Origin: Halopseudomonas xinjiangensis
GTDB taxonomy: Bacteria; Pseudomonadota; Gammaproteobacteria; Pseudomonadales; Pseudomonadaceae
Reading direction: 5' to 3'
DNA length: 64,000 nt
Assembly (NCBI RefSeq): GCF_900104945.1
Contig: NZ_LT629736.1
Span: forward strand, 1,674,001-1,738,000
Below are positions 45,371-56,531 of the stretch, in pieces. The notes under the pieces were generated by a model. The model was not told where the DNA came from. It made no database searches and worked only from the letters and a program-made list of their open reading frames with translations. The position numbers and the translations under genes were made by a program. How positions within the stretch are numbered: the first letter of the stretch is position 1; every line of letters starts with the position of its first letter.

Positions 45371-45763
45371 CTCCGACCACCCCATTACGTGCACCACATC
45401 GGGGCCGTCGTTCTATCGGCGCACCATCTGCGGGCAATATTCGAAAAGAAGCCGGCACCGAGGTTTGCCACGAGCGCCGGCCATTAACGTTTTTGCTTAT
45501 ATATTTCAGACACTTGCGCGCCCACTCGGCGAGCCGATACGTCGCGCCTGCACCAGCGCAGCGCGACTACACGCAAGCCGTCACCAATACAGTGCAATCA
45601 GCGTACCAATCGAAACGAAACGGTGCCCCATGCTGGTTCATGGTTCAGGATGTGCCCATCCACACAGCGCCCGACCGACAGGACGACGCACCGGAGCGCA
45701 CTCGCGATCGCTTGGCTACAATCTTGCATCTGCGTGTCGGCAATTGCTCAAAAGGAGAAACTT
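45371..45763 (+). other. Divergent intergenic region between amtB and the EAL gene
   Basis: 393 bp. A hairpin-capable GCCGGC...GCCGGC pair (45451-45481), an AT-rich TATATA near 45495 that could be an amtB -10 on the minus strand, and TACAAT (45717-45722), a good -10 for the EAL gene. A frame on the plus strand is open through the right part, but lacks protein-like features. No RNA gene recognised. Confidence 0.45.
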
Positions 45764-46927
45764 GTGATCGACGGCCATGCGCTGCCCTATTTTCAGCCAT
45801 TGATCGATACAGCTACCGGCCGGATTGCCGGGTACGAGGCACTCGCCCGCTTGCGCGACGATAACGGCGACGTGCGCAGTGCCGGTCCCCTGTTCACGGA
45901 TCCGCAGGTGGATCCTGACGACCTGCTGGAGCTTGATCGCACTATCCGCCGTATGGCACTGGAGAGCTTTCGGGACAACCCGGCAGGCTTTCTCAGCCTG
46001 AACATCTCACCGCTTTGGGTCAGCCGTCTGGAGCCAGGCACGCCGCTTCCGAGTCTCGCGCTGATGGCGGAAATAGGTTTGCCACCGGAACAGGTGGTAT
46101 TCGAGATTACCGAACTGCAGGGCGACATCCATCAATTGAAAGATGTCGTGCAGCGGTATCGTCAGGCCGGCATTCGCATTGCCATTGACGATTTCGGCGC
46201 AGGCTATTCGATGCTCGATAGGGTGCTTGCGCTCGAGCCGGATATTCTCAAACTGGATATCCAGCTATTCCGCAAGGCGGCCAGCGGAACAGGCAATAGC
46301 GGGGACTTCGTCCGAGCCTTGGCGTTGATGGCTGAAAAGAGCGGTTGCTGGATCATCGCCGAGGGAGTGGAAACCGAAGCTGAACTGCATTTCGCGTTGG
46401 AGTGCGGTGCCCGCTACGTACAGGGATACCTGTTCGCCAGGCCCGAGGAGAACTTTCTTCCGGACGACGCCGTGCAAGCGAAGTTCTCGACCATGCGTGA
46501 TCATTACGTCAGTGAGAAACTCGCTGAACGCGCCAAGCTTGCGACCCTGCGCCGCTCGCTGGCGCAGCTTTTCGCCGAGCTGCGGGAGTGGCTGGCTACC
46601 GGAGCGCAGCCGACCAGACTGCCCTCCCCCAAGCGCTACCCTTGGCTCATTCGCTGTTTTCTCTGCGACGCTCATGGCACGCAGATATCGCCCAACTACG
46701 AATGGATTGACCGGCACTGGCGAGCCGATCCGAGATACCTGGACCACAACTGGTCCTGGCGCCCTTACTTCTATCAGATCCTGGCTGAAGCTGGCGAAGA
46801 CAGCCGAGTCATACTGTCCAATCGTTACCGCGACGCTACCACCAACCAGTACTGCATGACGTCAGGGTTGTTCATTGATGACAGCCGCCATTTGTTGCTG
46901 GTGGATATCGATATCGCCCATATCTAG
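45764..46927 (+). CDS. EAL-domain c-di-GMP phosphodiesterase with YkuI_C-like sensor
   Basis: 387 aa. EAL domain about 1-245: YEALARLR (the EAL motif), SLNISPLWVSRLE, FEITELQG, IAIDDFGAGYSMLDRVLA, ILKLDIQLF, IIAEGVETEAEL and QGYLFARPEE. All catalytic metal-site segments are present, so it should hydrolyse c-di-GMP. The C-terminal ~140 residues (WLIRCFLCDAHGTQISPNYE...[11 protein letters not shown]) look like the Cache-like YkuI_C domain. The start is GTG 45764 with AAAGGAG; the frame is open 47 codons upstream but that part is not protein-like. Its stop overlaps the 3' end of the histidine-kinase gene on the other strand. Confidence 0.88.
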   Translation: MIDGHALPYFQPLIDTATGRIAGYEALARLRDDNGDVRSAGPLFTDPQVDPDDLLELDRTIRRMALESFRDNPAGFLSLNISPLWVSRLEPGTPLPSLALMAEIGLPPEQVVFEITELQGDIHQLKDVVQRYRQAGIRIAIDDFGAGYSMLDRVLALEPDILKLDIQLFRKAASGTGNSGDFVRALALMAEKSGCWIIAEGVETEAELHFALECGARYVQGYLFARPEENFLPDDAVQAKFSTMRDHYVSEKLAERAKLATLRRSLAQLFAELREWLATGAQPTRLPSPKRYPWLIRCFLCDAHGTQISPNYEWIDRHWRADPRYLDHNWSWRPYFYQILAEAGEDSRVILSNRYRDATTNQYCMTSGLFIDDSRHLLLVDIDIAHI

Positions 46928-48240
46928 TCCGACGGGTGACAGGGGAGCCGAACGATCACTAGCAGCCCGCCGGTTTCAGCCTGCTCCAGGCTCAGGCTGC
47001 CGTGGTATGCCTCGACCAGGTCCTTGACGATGGCCAGCCCGAGTCCCTGCCCTTCGACGCTTTCGTCGAGTCGGCTGCCCCGCCCCAGTGCCGCGCTACG
47101 TTCATCAGAGCTCAGGCCTGGTCCGTCGTCTTCGACACTCAACTCGAACACCTGCGCTCCAGCGCGCCAGCGCAACGTGGCCGCCCCGCCTGCCCACTTA
47201 CAGGCATTGTCGAGCAGGTTGCCGAGCAGCTCGAGCATGTCATCGCGATCGAACGGCCATGGCTGGTCACTGTCCCCCGCCAGCGAAATCGCGACTCGAT
47301 CGTCGTGCGCCATGGAAAGCGAGGCAATCAGCCAAGGCAGGTCACGGGCGGGGTCGAGCCAGTCCCCAGCCTTGCGCTCCGGTGCCAGGTGCGCCCGCTG
47401 CAGCGCCCGTTGCAACTGGCCACGCATGGCCGTGACCTGTTCGCGCATCAGTTCGATAGCCATGGGGTTCTGGCCTTCGGCCTGCCGCGCGAGCGTTGAC
47501 TCGATCACCGCGAGCGGTGTTTTCAGGCCATGTCCCAGGTCGCTCACCGCGCTCCGTGAACGCTTGAGCAGCACCTCGATCTGATGCCCCAAATGATTGA
47601 TCTCCGAAACCAGCGCACGCAGTTCGATCGGTACGTTCTCGTCGAGGGCGACACGCTGACCGCTACGCCATTCAGCAAGCTGTTGCCGTGCGCTGCGCAA
47701 AGGACTCAGCGCACGCTGCAGCAGGCCCTGCTGGAGCGCCACGCTCAGCGTAATGGCCAGCATGCCCAAGCCCCAGACCCACCACCGTGCCCGGGCCAGC
47801 GACTGCAGCATCGGCCGGTAGTCCAGGGCCACCGTTACCGTAAGCGGCTCACCGTGCGCTACGTAGCGTCCAGAGAGACTCAACAACTGCTGATTCTGTG
47901 GGCCATCGACCAGCTCAGGGCGCAAACCCTCGCCATCCAGCGGCAGCCGCTGGTCCCAGAGAGACCTCGAGCGCCAGCGCTCGGATGCATCAATTACGAA
48001 ATAGCGGCCGGAAAACGGCCGGCGGTAGTCCGGATCGATACGCAGCTGGTCCAGATACAAGCCGTCAGGTCCCATTTCCAGTGCCGCGAGCAGACTGTCG
48101 ATTTCCCGCTGTAAAACGTCTTCGAGGTAACCGCGTAGTGCCCGGTCGAACAGCCATGCGCTGCCTTGCCCGACCGAGATGACGGTAATCAGCAGGATCG
48201 CGACCAATCCTGTACCCAGCTGTCGCCCGATGCTGTTCAC
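46924..48240 (-). CDS. Sensor histidine kinase
   Basis: 438 aa. TM1 ([20 protein letters not shown]), a periplasmic loop of about 125 residues, TM2 (about 153-172), then a dimerisation domain with the phospho-acceptor His237 in [16 protein letters not shown]-box [14 protein letters not shown]1 VEDDGPGLS and G2 [16 protein letters not shown]. PhoQ/BasS-like layout. GTG 48240 overlaps the response-regulator stop (GTGA). The signal is unknown; periplasmic acidic residues such as REIDS (45-49) could bind a cation, as inference. Two PepSY genes precede the regulator gene. Confidence 0.92.
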   Translation of the reverse strand: MNSIGRQLGTGLVAILLITVISVGQGSAWLFDRALRGYLEDVLQREIDSLLAALEMGPDGLYLDQLRIDPDYRRPFSGRYFVIDASERWRSRSLWDQRLPLDGEGLRPELVDGPQNQQLLSLSGRYVAHGEPLTVTVALDYRPMLQSLARARWWVWGLGMLAITLSVALQQGLLQRALSPLRSARQQLAEWRSGQRVALDENVPIELRALVSEINHLGHQIEVLLKRSRSAVSDLGHGLKTPLAVIESTLARQAEGQNPMAIELMREQVTAMRGQLQRALQRAHLAPERKAGDWLDPARDLPWLIASLSMAHDDRVAISLAGDSDQPWPFDRDDMLELLGNLLDNACKWAGGAATLRWRAGAQVFELSVEDDGPGLSSDERSAALGRGSRLDESVEGQGLGLAIVKDLVEAYHGSLSLEQAETGGLLVIVRLPCHPSD

Positions 48241-48905
48241 CTGGACGAACCTGCCAACACGTAACCCTGACCCCGACGCGTCTCGATGCAATCGCGCCCC
48301 AACTTGCGACGTAGGTGGTTTACCAGCACCTCGATCACATTGGAGTCGCGCTCATTGTCGTAGTCGTAGAGATGGTCAGCGAGCCGCGTCTTGGAGAGTA
48401 TCTGCCCGGCATTGAGCATGAAATAGCGCAGCAGACGAAACTCCGAAGCGGATAGCGTAATGGTCGCGTCGCCGCGCCTGACCTGCTGAGTCTGCTCATC
48501 GAGCTCGAGCCCGGCAGCCATCAAACGTGGGCTGGGCAGCGTGCCGTGGGCGCGCCGCACGAGGTTCTGCATGCGCAACAGCAGCTCTTCGTTATGAAAG
48601 GGCTTGGGCAAATAATCATCGGCCCCCGCACGCAGACCCTCTACCCTCTCGCTCCAACTGCCTCGCGCCGTCAGCACGAGTACCGGCAGGGCGAGCCCTG
48701 CTGCGCGCCAGGCACGCAACACATCGAGCCCGCTACGGCCCGGCAAGCCGAGATCGAGGATACATAGATCGTAAGGCTCGATCCCGCCGAGCATCTGCAC
48801 ATCGCGGCCATCGGCGCGCCAGTCCACGACGTACCCGGCTTCGCGCAGTACCGAGCTAAGCGCATCGGCCATTGCGACGTTATCCTCAGCCAGTAACAGA
48901 CGCAT
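48237..48905 (-). CDS. OmpR-family response regulator
   Basis: 222 aa. Receiver 1-115 with acidic pair E7/D8, phospho-acceptor Asp51 in [14 protein letters not shown] and Lys in [11 protein letters not shown]; winged-helix DNA-binding domain with [18 protein letters not shown] and [17 protein letters not shown]...RGQGYVL. QseB/PmrA-like. Cognate kinase encoded downstream with GTGA overlap. The PepSY gene upstream ends at the A of its start codon, so the four genes probably form one operon and the PepSY proteins may be targets or sensors of the system. Confidence 0.93.
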   Translation of the reverse strand: MRLLLAEDNVAMADALSSVLREAGYVVDWRADGRDVQMLGGIEPYDLCILDLGLPGRSGLDVLRAWRAAGLALPVLVLTARGSWSERVEGLRAGADDYLPKPFHNEELLLRMQNLVRRAHGTLPSPRLMAAGLELDEQTQQVRRGDATITLSASEFRLLRYFMLNAGQILSKTRLADHLYDYDNERDSNVIEVLVNHLRRKLGRDCIETRRGQGYVLAGSSR

Positions 48906-49225
48906 CAGTCGTCCTCGTCCTCGTCCACGTCCAGAAGCCGGCCCGTCCGGCCGTCGAACTCCAGCTCGGTCACACGGCCATCCTTTGTCACGATTTCGAT
49001 CTCGTACCGATAGTCACCATCCTCGTGCTCCAGTTCGGCTTCGAGCAGCCGGCCCGGATAGCGGGCCAGAGCCGCATCGACGATCGATTGCAAAGGCCGC
49101 AACTCGCCCTGTTCGGCGAGTCGCAGCGCTTCATCATGACTCACGTCGCGCCCGGCGTGCACCGCCCAGGGCAGCGACACCAGCGCTGCCAGGGCGAACA
49201 CAACTGGACTGATGCGTTCAGTCAT
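48905..49225 (-). CDS. Secreted PepSY-domain protein, second copy
   Basis: 106 aa. Signal peptide [20 protein letters not shown]...VHA, then a PepSY domain: [65 protein letters not shown], with a very acidic end DVDEDEDD. PepSY proteins of this size are common beside two-component genes responding to cations or antimicrobial peptides. Overlaps the first PepSY gene by 8 nt and touches the response-regulator start. The upstream open frame was rejected because it adds no signal peptide. Confidence 0.85.
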   Translation of the reverse strand: MTERISPVVFALAALVSLPWAVHAGRDVSHDEALRLAEQGELRPLQSIVDAALARYPGRLLEAELEHEDGDYRYEIEIVTKDGRVTELEFDGRTGRLLDVDEDEDD

Positions 49226-49526
49226 CCTGCCGATTCTGGAGGATCTCGCCATTGCTTGCGTCGAGTTCGAGGTCCCAATCCGCTCCCTGCGCATAGCGCA
49301 CCTCCACTTTGTAGACATAGCGGCCATGCTCCTGCTCTAGCTCGGAGTCGGTAATTTCGCCAGCGCGCGCCTTGAGCGCCTTTTCGTTAAGACTGTCAAA
49401 GGACTGGATCTTCCCTTCCTGCATCAATCGATTCGCCTCATCGAGGCGAACATCGTCGTCAGCCTGAACGGTGGTGGCGGATACGGCAAGCAGGAGGGGG
49501 AACAGCAACGGCAATAATTTTTTCAT
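49218..49526 (-). CDS. Secreted PepSY-domain protein, first copy
   Basis: 102 aa. Signal peptide MKKLLPLLFPLLLAVSATTVQA, then PepSY: LDEANRLMQEGKIQSFDSLN, ARAGEITDSELEQEHGRYVY, KVEVRYAQGADWDLELDASN. GGAGAG precedes ATG 49526. It is the first gene of the predicted PepSY-PepSY-regulator-kinase operon; the two PepSY proteins align along their length and look like an old tandem duplication. Periplasmic; the role is probably sensing or inhibiting, not proteolysis. Confidence 0.85.
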   Translation of the reverse strand: MKKLLPLLFPLLLAVSATTVQADDDVRLDEANRLMQEGKIQSFDSLNEKALKARAGEITDSELEQEHGRYVYKVEVRYAQGADWDLELDASNGEILQNRQDD

Positions 49527-49625
49527 GGTATAACTCTCCGGTTTTTTGGACACGTTCGAAGCCTATACCGCGAAGCTGAAGCCAAGCTTAAAAGCGGCCG
49601 CTCGACACGATCGAGGAGCACCCTG

Positions 49626-50705
49626 ATGACCGCCATCCATGTCCCCTACCCAGCGCTCACGCTACGCGCAGGCCGGCAGGCTCTGGAGCACATCCTCGAC
49701 AAAGGGCTGAGCCCGGCGGACGTTCACTTGATCCCCGGCGCTGCTGGCGGGCCCAAGGCGCTTGGGATTCAGGGTCTCGATCTGGCGTTGTTCGGAGAGT
49801 GGCTGCCTCGGGTACCGCAGCCGCGCAGCCTGATTGGCGCATCGATTGGCAGCTGGCGCTTCGCAGCCGCCTGCCTACCGGACCCGGTCGAGGGCATCAG
49901 GCAACTCGGCGAACTCTACACCACTCAGCGTTTTCCCAAGGGCATCAGCGTTGCCGAGATCAGCCGTCGCTGCGCCGACATGCTCGACCAGCTGCTCGAC
50001 GGCCGCTTCGTCGAGTTACTGAACAATCCGCTCTATCATCTGAACGTGGTCGTCGTGGGCTGCCTGGGCCTGCTTCAGCATGACACGCGTTCTCGTCTCG
50101 GCCTGGGCCTGGGCGGCGTCATCGGCGCCAATCTGCTCGGTCGGCGTTATCTGAAGCGCTATTTCGAGCGGATCATCCTGCATGACCCGCGCGATCTGCC
50201 CCCCCTGGCTGAACTCAAGGATTTTCCCAGCCGTCACGTCGCCTTGCGCGCGGATAATCTGCGCCCGGCTCTACTGGCGTCCGGCTCGATTCCCATGGTG
50301 ATGGAAGCCGTACGCGACATTCCCGGTTGCGAGCCAGGGGTATACCGCGACGGCGGGCTGCTCGACTACCATCTCGACCTGCCCTACCAGGCACCCGGTG
50401 TGGTGTTGTATCCGCATTTCGTCGATCGTGTCGTTCCGGGCTGGTTCGACAAGACCCTGCCCTGGCGACGCGGGAACCGCGAGCAATTGAAAGATGTACT
50501 GCTACTGGCTCCGTCGAAGGACTATCTGAGCGCGCTGCCGTACGGCAAGCTGCCGGACCGAAAGGACTTCACCCGTTTCGTAGGCGACGACGCCACCCGG
50601 GAGAACTACTGGCGCAAGGCGATGGACGCCAGCCGCAGGCTCGGTGACGAGTTCCTCGAGCTGACCGAGAGTGGCCGGATTGCCGACCGCCTCCGTCCTC
50701 TCTGA
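49626..50705 (+). CDS. Patatin-like phospholipase
   Basis: 359 aa. Patatin layout: oxyanion loop PGAAGGPKALGIQG (37-50), nucleophile Ser73 in LIGASIGSWRFA (G-x-S-x-G) and catalytic Asp242 in VYRDGGLLDYH. No signal peptide, so likely cytoplasmic or secreted by another route. A lipid acyl hydrolase of unknown physiological substrate. It is followed after 5 nt by the CPBP gene and then a methyltransferase gene, all co-directional, so they are probably an operon. The frame uses ATG 49626 with GAGGAGCAC. Confidence 0.87.
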   Translation: MTAIHVPYPALTLRAGRQALEHILDKGLSPADVHLIPGAAGGPKALGIQGLDLALFGEWLPRVPQPRSLIGASIGSWRFAAACLPDPVEGIRQLGELYTTQRFPKGISVAEISRRCADMLDQLLDGRFVELLNNPLYHLNVVVVGCLGLLQHDTRSRLGLGLGGVIGANLLGRRYLKRYFERIILHDPRDLPPLAELKDFPSRHVALRADNLRPALLASGSIPMVMEAVRDIPGCEPGVYRDGGLLDYHLDLPYQAPGVVLYPHFVDRVVPGWFDKTLPWRRGNREQLKDVLLLAPSKDYLSALPYGKLPDRKDFTRFVGDDATRENYWRKAMDASRRLGDEFLELTESGRIADRLRPL

Positions 50706-50710
50706 CGCGC

Positions 50711-51454
50711 ATGCGCCGTTTCGTTGCACTACCGGACCCCAGCCGATCAGCCTTCGATGACGCGCTGATTCTGCTGCGTCTGGCCATCGGTTATGCCGCG
50801 CTGGGTATGCTCGCCCATCAGATCGCCGGCTGGCTGATGCGCCACGTCGGTCACCACTTCCACATCGATACACAATTCCTCTTGCTCGATGCGCTATTCG
50901 CCGGCGTGATTCTGCTCGGGAGCCTGGCGTTGGCACGGCTGTATCAGCCTAGCGCAACGCTAAGATGGATGTTCGGTACGGGCTGGCGATTGCGGGGCGC
51001 ACTGATCGCCATAGCCGGCGCGATCGCCATGGTCTGGCTGGCCGATCCACTGGCCGACTGGCTCGATATTCGCCTGCCGCAGCGCGGCATCATGCCCGAG
51101 AGCGAAGCGGCTCCGCAGGCGATAACCCCTTTGCTGGATCTCGCTGGCGGACGTTTCGTCACGGCACTGTTGATCGCCGTAATCTGGGTGCCCATGGCGG
51201 AGGAATGGGTGTTTCGCGGCTGGCTGTTCCGGGCATTACAGCGTACACGCCCCGGCCTGTTGGTTGCGCTGCCCGCGACCACGCTGATTTTCTCGCTGCT
51301 ACACAGCTTCTACAGTCCAGGCGGCGTACTCGTCATCGGTCTGCTCGGCCTGTTCCTCGGCTGGCTGCGCTGGCGCTACGATCAGCTCTGGTTCTGCGTG
51401 CTGGCCCACGCCACCTACAACTGGATCACCCTGCTGCGCGTAGCCGGGCAATGA
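50711..51454 (+). CDS. CPBP-family intramembrane metalloprotease
   Basis: 247 aa, about six membrane segments. The three Abi/CPBP motifs are intact: E164-E165-x-x-x-R169 in PMAEEWVFRGWLF, IFSLLHSFY (F-x-x-x-H) and VLAHATYNWIT (H-x-x-x-N). Such proteins are related to CAAX prenyl endopeptidase Rce1 and in bacteria act on unknown membrane substrates. The stop overlaps the methyltransferase start by 4 nt (ATGA), so the two products are probably made together. Confidence 0.9.
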   Translation: MRRFVALPDPSRSAFDDALILLRLAIGYAALGMLAHQIAGWLMRHVGHHFHIDTQFLLLDALFAGVILLGSLALARLYQPSATLRWMFGTGWRLRGALIAIAGAIAMVWLADPLADWLDIRLPQRGIMPESEAAPQAITPLLDLAGGRFVTALLIAVIWVPMAEEWVFRGWLFRALQRTRPGLLVALPATTLIFSLLHSFYSPGGVLVIGLLGLFLGWLRWRYDQLWFCVLAHATYNWITLLRVAGQ

Positions 51455-52122
51455 ATCAAACGGCTCCCGCTTCGCCTTGCCCGCTATGCGGCGCTCACTC
51501 AGCCGAGTACTTCCGCGACCGTCGCAGCTACCTTCAATGCCAAACCTGCGCATTGGTGCACGTGCCGCCACCCTGGCATCTCGATCCAGGGCAGGAGCAT
51601 GCCGAGTATGAGCTGCATCAGAACGACCCAGAGGACCCAGGATACCGCCAGTTCCTTTCACGGCTAGCCACTCCGCTTCTGGACCGCCTGCCGCCACACA
51701 GCCATGGGCTGGACTTTGGCTGCGGCCCAGGCCCTGCCCTCGCCGCAATGCTGGAAGAGCGCGGCCACTCGGTAGCGCTCTACGACCTCTTCTATCATCC
51801 CGACGCGAGTACCCTCGAAAGTCGCTACGATTTCATCACGGCAACCGAGGTGATCGAGCATCTCGCCCACCCGCGGAAGGAATTGGAGAGATTGTGGCGA
51901 CTGGTAAAGCCCGGCGGCTGGCTCGGCATCATGACCAAACGCGTCCGTGACCGTGACGCCTTTGCGCACTGGCATTACAAGAACGACCCGACACACATCG
52001 CGTTTTTCAGCGAAGCTACCTTCAAATGGTTGGCTGAGGCATTGGACGCCGAGCTGACCATTCTTCAGCCTGACGTGGTGCTACTGCGAAAGCCGGCCAG
52101 CGCCGATCGTCGATTCCATTAG
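51451..52122 (+). CDS. Class I SAM-dependent methyltransferase with N-terminal zinc ribbon
   Basis: 223 aa. CPLCGAHSAEYF and CQTCALVH place two Cys pairs at the N-terminus, a zinc-ribbon-like knuckle. HGLDFGCGPGPALAAML is the SAM-binding motif I, and ITATEVIEHLAHPRKELERL and LVKPGGWLGIMTKR complete a Methyltransf_23-type fold. Substrate unknown. ATG 51451 overlaps the CPBP stop; the frame is open far upstream only as antisense shadow of that gene. Its last 42 bases overlap ptxE on the other strand. Confidence 0.87.
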   Translation: MNQTAPASPCPLCGAHSAEYFRDRRSYLQCQTCALVHVPPPWHLDPGQEHAEYELHQNDPEDPGYRQFLSRLATPLLDRLPPHSHGLDFGCGPGPALAAMLEERGHSVALYDLFYHPDASTLESRYDFITATEVIEHLAHPRKELERLWRLVKPGGWLGIMTKRVRDRDAFAHWHYKNDPTHIAFFSEATFKWLAEALDAELTILQPDVVLLRKPASADRRFH

Positions 52123-52962
52123 ATGGTGCACGAACTTCGGCATCGCGGGACGGCGAAAGCCACGGTCTCTCCAGGCGACCATCAGTTGCTTGCCCAAGCC
52201 CTGCAACGGCACTGCACACAACGAGCCATCCTGCACCTCTCTGGCCACGGCAGACGCAAGCACGATGGAGATACCCAGCCCGGCCTTGACGGCCTCCTTC
52301 ACCGCCTCGGTGTTTCCCAAATGCATCGAGACGCGTGGCACACCGTGTTTCCCGAAGTAGGCAGTAAGCAAACGCCCCGTACCACTACCAGGCTCGCCAC
52401 CGAGCATGTCGAACCCGCTGATATGTTCCAGGGAAATGGCGCCAGCGTGTGCAAGTTCGTGTTCCGCCGGAACAATCAGCACCAAAGGCTCATACCGCCA
52501 AGGGCGACTGATAAAACCGGGGACCGGCTCCCACCATTCGGTCACGGCAATATCTATCTCCCCGGTTAACAGCTTGCTGACGGTGTCGGGATTGGACGCG
52601 ACATTCAGCTCCAACTGCCCTACCCGGCCGTCATCGAGAAAGGTCCGGATCAGCGGCGGCAACAGGTAGGTGCCGACGTTGGAGCTCGCGCCGACGCGCT
52701 CCACCTCCGCGCGCAACGCCTGCAAGGCTCGTTCGTTCAACATGACCAACTGCTCCGCATAGGGCAGCAGTAGCTCGGCCCGCGCGGTTGGCCGACAGCC
52801 TGCCCGGCCGCGCTCCACCAGCTGCGCGCCGACCTGCTCTTCAAGCTTCTTCAAGTGCAACGAAACCGTCGGTTGCGCAATGCCGAGCCGTTTGGCGGCC
52901 CTCTGAAAACTGCCTTCACGTAGCAGCGTCACCAGCGTTTTGAGCCAGGTAGGATTCAGCAT
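52081..52962 (-). CDS. ptxE: LysR-family regulator PtxE-like
   Basis: 293 aa. N-terminal winged helix-turn-helix [39 protein letters not shown] (read over two segments), then a periplasmic-binding-like effector domain ([36 protein letters not shown]). It follows ptxD with a 7-base overlap, the ptxABCDE order of Stutzerimonas stutzeri. The frame is open far upstream as shadow of ptxD; ATG 52962 gives [11 protein letters not shown], a standard LysR start. It probably acts on the ptx promoter; the inducer is unknown. Its 3' end overlaps the convergent methyltransferase gene. Confidence 0.88.
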   Translation of the reverse strand: MLNPTWLKTLVTLLREGSFQRAAKRLGIAQPTVSLHLKKLEEQVGAQLVERGRAGCRPTARAELLLPYAEQLVMLNERALQALRAEVERVGASSNVGTYLLPPLIRTFLDDGRVGQLELNVASNPDTVSKLLTGEIDIAVTEWWEPVPGFISRPWRYEPLVLIVPAEHELAHAGAISLEHISGFDMLGGEPGSGTGRLLTAYFGKHGVPRVSMHLGNTEAVKEAVKAGLGISIVLASAVAREVQDGSLCAVPLQGLGKQLMVAWRDRGFRRPAMPKFVHHLMESTIGAGRLSQ

Positions 52963-53966
52963 GTAATACGGCTTGCAGAACCAGGCGAATTGGCAGGGTC
53001 CAGCGGCACGCGGCCCTGCAGCACAGCGAGGATGTTCTGTGCCGCGCGCATCTCGATCGCTTCGCGAACCTCGCTGACGGCGGAGCCGATATGAGCGCTG
53101 AACAAGGTAGCCGGATGCGCCAGCAACGAAGGCGATATCTGACGCGGCCGATCGGTTCGTGCCCAGTCTTCCATCTCGAATACGTCCGCTGCGTACCCGC
53201 CTAGCGATCCGCTTTCCAGCGCTGCGAGCACCGCGTCTTCGTCGACGATCGATCCACGGCACGGATTGATCAACAGAGCTCCGGGTTTGACCCCTTTCAG
53301 GCTGCCGTCGTTGATGACGTGCAGTGTTTCCGAACTCAAAGCCAGCGCCAGAATGACAATGTCGGAGCGCGCAAGCAGTTGCTCGATCGACACGCGCGAT
53401 ACATCCAGGCGACTCTCGCGCTCGCGATCCAGCCCCTGGTGATCGGCGTAATGCAGCTGCGCGCCCCAACCCCCGAGCCGCTCGGCGACCGCTTTGCCAA
53501 TGGCTCCCATACCCAGGATACCTACGATCGAACCGGCGATACCCTTGCCGTAGAACTGCGGCTGCCAGCCCCTGAAACTGCCCGAACGCACGTGGGCGTC
53601 GGCTGCCCGTACATGCCGTGCCAGGCCGATGGTCAGACCGATCGCCAGTTCCGCAGTGGGAATGGTCAGCAAATCCGGAACGAAGCTCAGCCACACTCCT
53701 GCTTCATCGAAAGCCCGTAGGTCAAAGTTGTCGTAGCCTTTCAGTGCAGCGCCTACGACTTTCAGCCGAGGTGCGGCTTGCAAGAACTGGGCATCGACGA
53801 AATCCGGCATGAACGCCATCAGCGCGTCTGCATCGCGGCAGCGTGCGATCACCTCAGCACGATCGAGCGTGTCTGGCGACTGGTTGGCCACGACCCGGCA
53901 GTGTTGGGACAGCATCGCGAGGACCGAGTCATGGACGCGATGAGTCAGTACAACGGTCGGTTTCAT
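52956..53966 (-). CDS. ptxD: Phosphite dehydrogenase (NAD-dependent) PtxD
   Basis: 336 aa, the same length as S. stutzeri PtxD. It oxidises phosphite to phosphate with reduction of NAD+. Residues known to matter are at the standard numbers: Lys76 in ALKGYDNFD, the Rossmann loop GILGMGAIG (149-157), Arg237 in [10 protein letters not shown], Glu266 in VFEMEDWAR and His292 in SAHIGSAV. The NAD-specificity position 175 is Asp (Glu in S. stutzeri) and 176 is His (Ala there). The general D-2-hydroxyacid dehydrogenase alternative is unlikely given the EMEDWAR segment and the neighbouring phosphite transporter genes. AGGAG precedes ATG 53966. Confidence 0.96.
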   Translation of the reverse strand: MKPTVVLTHRVHDSVLAMLSQHCRVVANQSPDTLDRAEVIARCRDADALMAFMPDFVDAQFLQAAPRLKVVGAALKGYDNFDLRAFDEAGVWLSFVPDLLTIPTAELAIGLTIGLARHVRAADAHVRSGSFRGWQPQFYGKGIAGSIVGILGMGAIGKAVAERLGGWGAQLHYADHQGLDRERESRLDVSRVSIEQLLARSDIVILALALSSETLHVINDGSLKGVKPGALLINPCRGSIVDEDAVLAALESGSLGGYAADVFEMEDWARTDRPRQISPSLLAHPATLFSAHIGSAVSEVREAIEMRAAQNILAVLQGRVPLDPANSPGSASRITC

Positions 53967-53978
53967 GTGTGCTCCTGT

Positions 53979-54806
53979 TTACTTAAAGCGCTTGCGCAGG
54001 TGGCCACTGATACCGTCGACGATGGTGACCATCAGCAGGATGACCAGTAGGATCGCGCTGACCTCCTGGTACTGCATGATCCGCAGCGATCCCATCAGCT
54101 CGAAGCCGATACCACCCGCGCCGACCATCCCCATGACGGTTGACGCGCGGAAGTTGTATTCCCAGCGATAGATAGCGACGTCGGCGAACTGCGGTGTGAC
54201 CTGCGGCAGCACTGCGTGCCATAGAACCTGCAGTGGCGTTGCCCCGGCCGCTCGGGCAGCTTCAACCGGAGCTTCATCGACATGCTCGATGGCTTCAGCG
54301 AAGAATTTGCCGACCATACCGATCGAATGCAGCCCTAGCGCCAGCACACCCGGCAACGCGCCAAAACCCACCGCGGCGACGAAGATGATGCCCATGATCA
54401 GTTCCGGTACCGAGCGCAGCGCATTGAGCAAGGTCCGCGTGACGTGAAACACTACCGGGTGTGGCGACGTGTTGCGTGCAGCCAGAAAAGCCAGCCCAAG
54501 CGAAAAGATCACTGCGATCGCCGTGCCGGCGATGCTCATGGCCAGCGTATCCAGCAACGGTCCCCACCAGCTCAGCGCATTGCTGAAATCCGGTGGGAAG
54601 GACTCCGCCATCAGCGTACCGATCGACGGCAGACCATCGAGCAATACGCTGCCGTCCAGCAGTCCAACGTACCAGGCGGCGATCAGGACGATCAGCACCA
54701 GCCCGGCGACCTGCAGCGCGCCCTGGGTCCAACCACTGGCGTAACGCTTCAATACGTCCTCGCGACTGGCTGCGCTGATGGCAGCAGGATGAGTATCGGT
54801 GTTCAT
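53979..54806 (-). CDS. ptxC: Phosphite ABC transporter permease PtxC
   Basis: 275 aa PhnE/PtxC-type permease with about six membrane segments. The coupling loop is EAPVEAARAAGATPLQVLWHAVLPQV, and YRWEYNFRASTVMGMVGAGG is typical of phosphonate/phosphite permeases. AGGAG precedes ATG 54806. It lies between ptxB (10 nt) and ptxD (12 nt). It should assemble as a homodimer with PtxA and receive phosphite from PtxB. Confidence 0.93.
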   Translation of the reverse strand: MNTDTHPAAISAASREDVLKRYASGWTQGALQVAGLVLIVLIAAWYVGLLDGSVLLDGLPSIGTLMAESFPPDFSNALSWWGPLLDTLAMSIAGTAIAVIFSLGLAFLAARNTSPHPVVFHVTRTLLNALRSVPELIMGIIFVAAVGFGALPGVLALGLHSIGMVGKFFAEAIEHVDEAPVEAARAAGATPLQVLWHAVLPQVTPQFADVAIYRWEYNFRASTVMGMVGAGGIGFELMGSLRIMQYQEVSAILLVILLMVTIVDGISGHLRKRFK

Positions 54807-54816
54807 GAGCTACTCC

Positions 54817-56516
<1,700 letters not shown>

Positions 56517-56531
56517 TGGATCACCTTCTGC

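Noticed and set aside
44135-45487. A 450-codon open frame on the plus strand opposite amtB.
   Set aside because: It is an antisense shadow: no recognisable domain, His/Asp/Arg/Gln-rich composition, while the minus frame is a complete ammonium transporter.
45371-45560. Sigma-54 promoter for amtB.
   Set aside because: No sequence close to TGGCAC-N5-TTGCA was found; the best candidate mismatches the GC doublet.
45623-45763. 47-codon N-terminal extension of the EAL protein.
   Set aside because: Composition is not protein-like, and a strong AAAGGAG site sets the start at GTG 45764.
46924-48905. Assignment of the two-component system as BqsRS/CarRS.
   Set aside because: PepSY neighbours recall that locus, but I do not see the exact RExxE iron motif in the kinase periplasmic loop, so the name was not used.
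50965-51450. Upstream extension of the methyltransferase frame.
   Set aside because: The extension is Arg/Ala-rich shadow of the CPBP gene; the real start overlaps its stop as ATGA.
52963-53694. N-terminal extension of the LysR frame through ptxD.
   Set aside because: It is a shadow of ptx[12 protein letters not shown] at 52962 is a normal LysR start.
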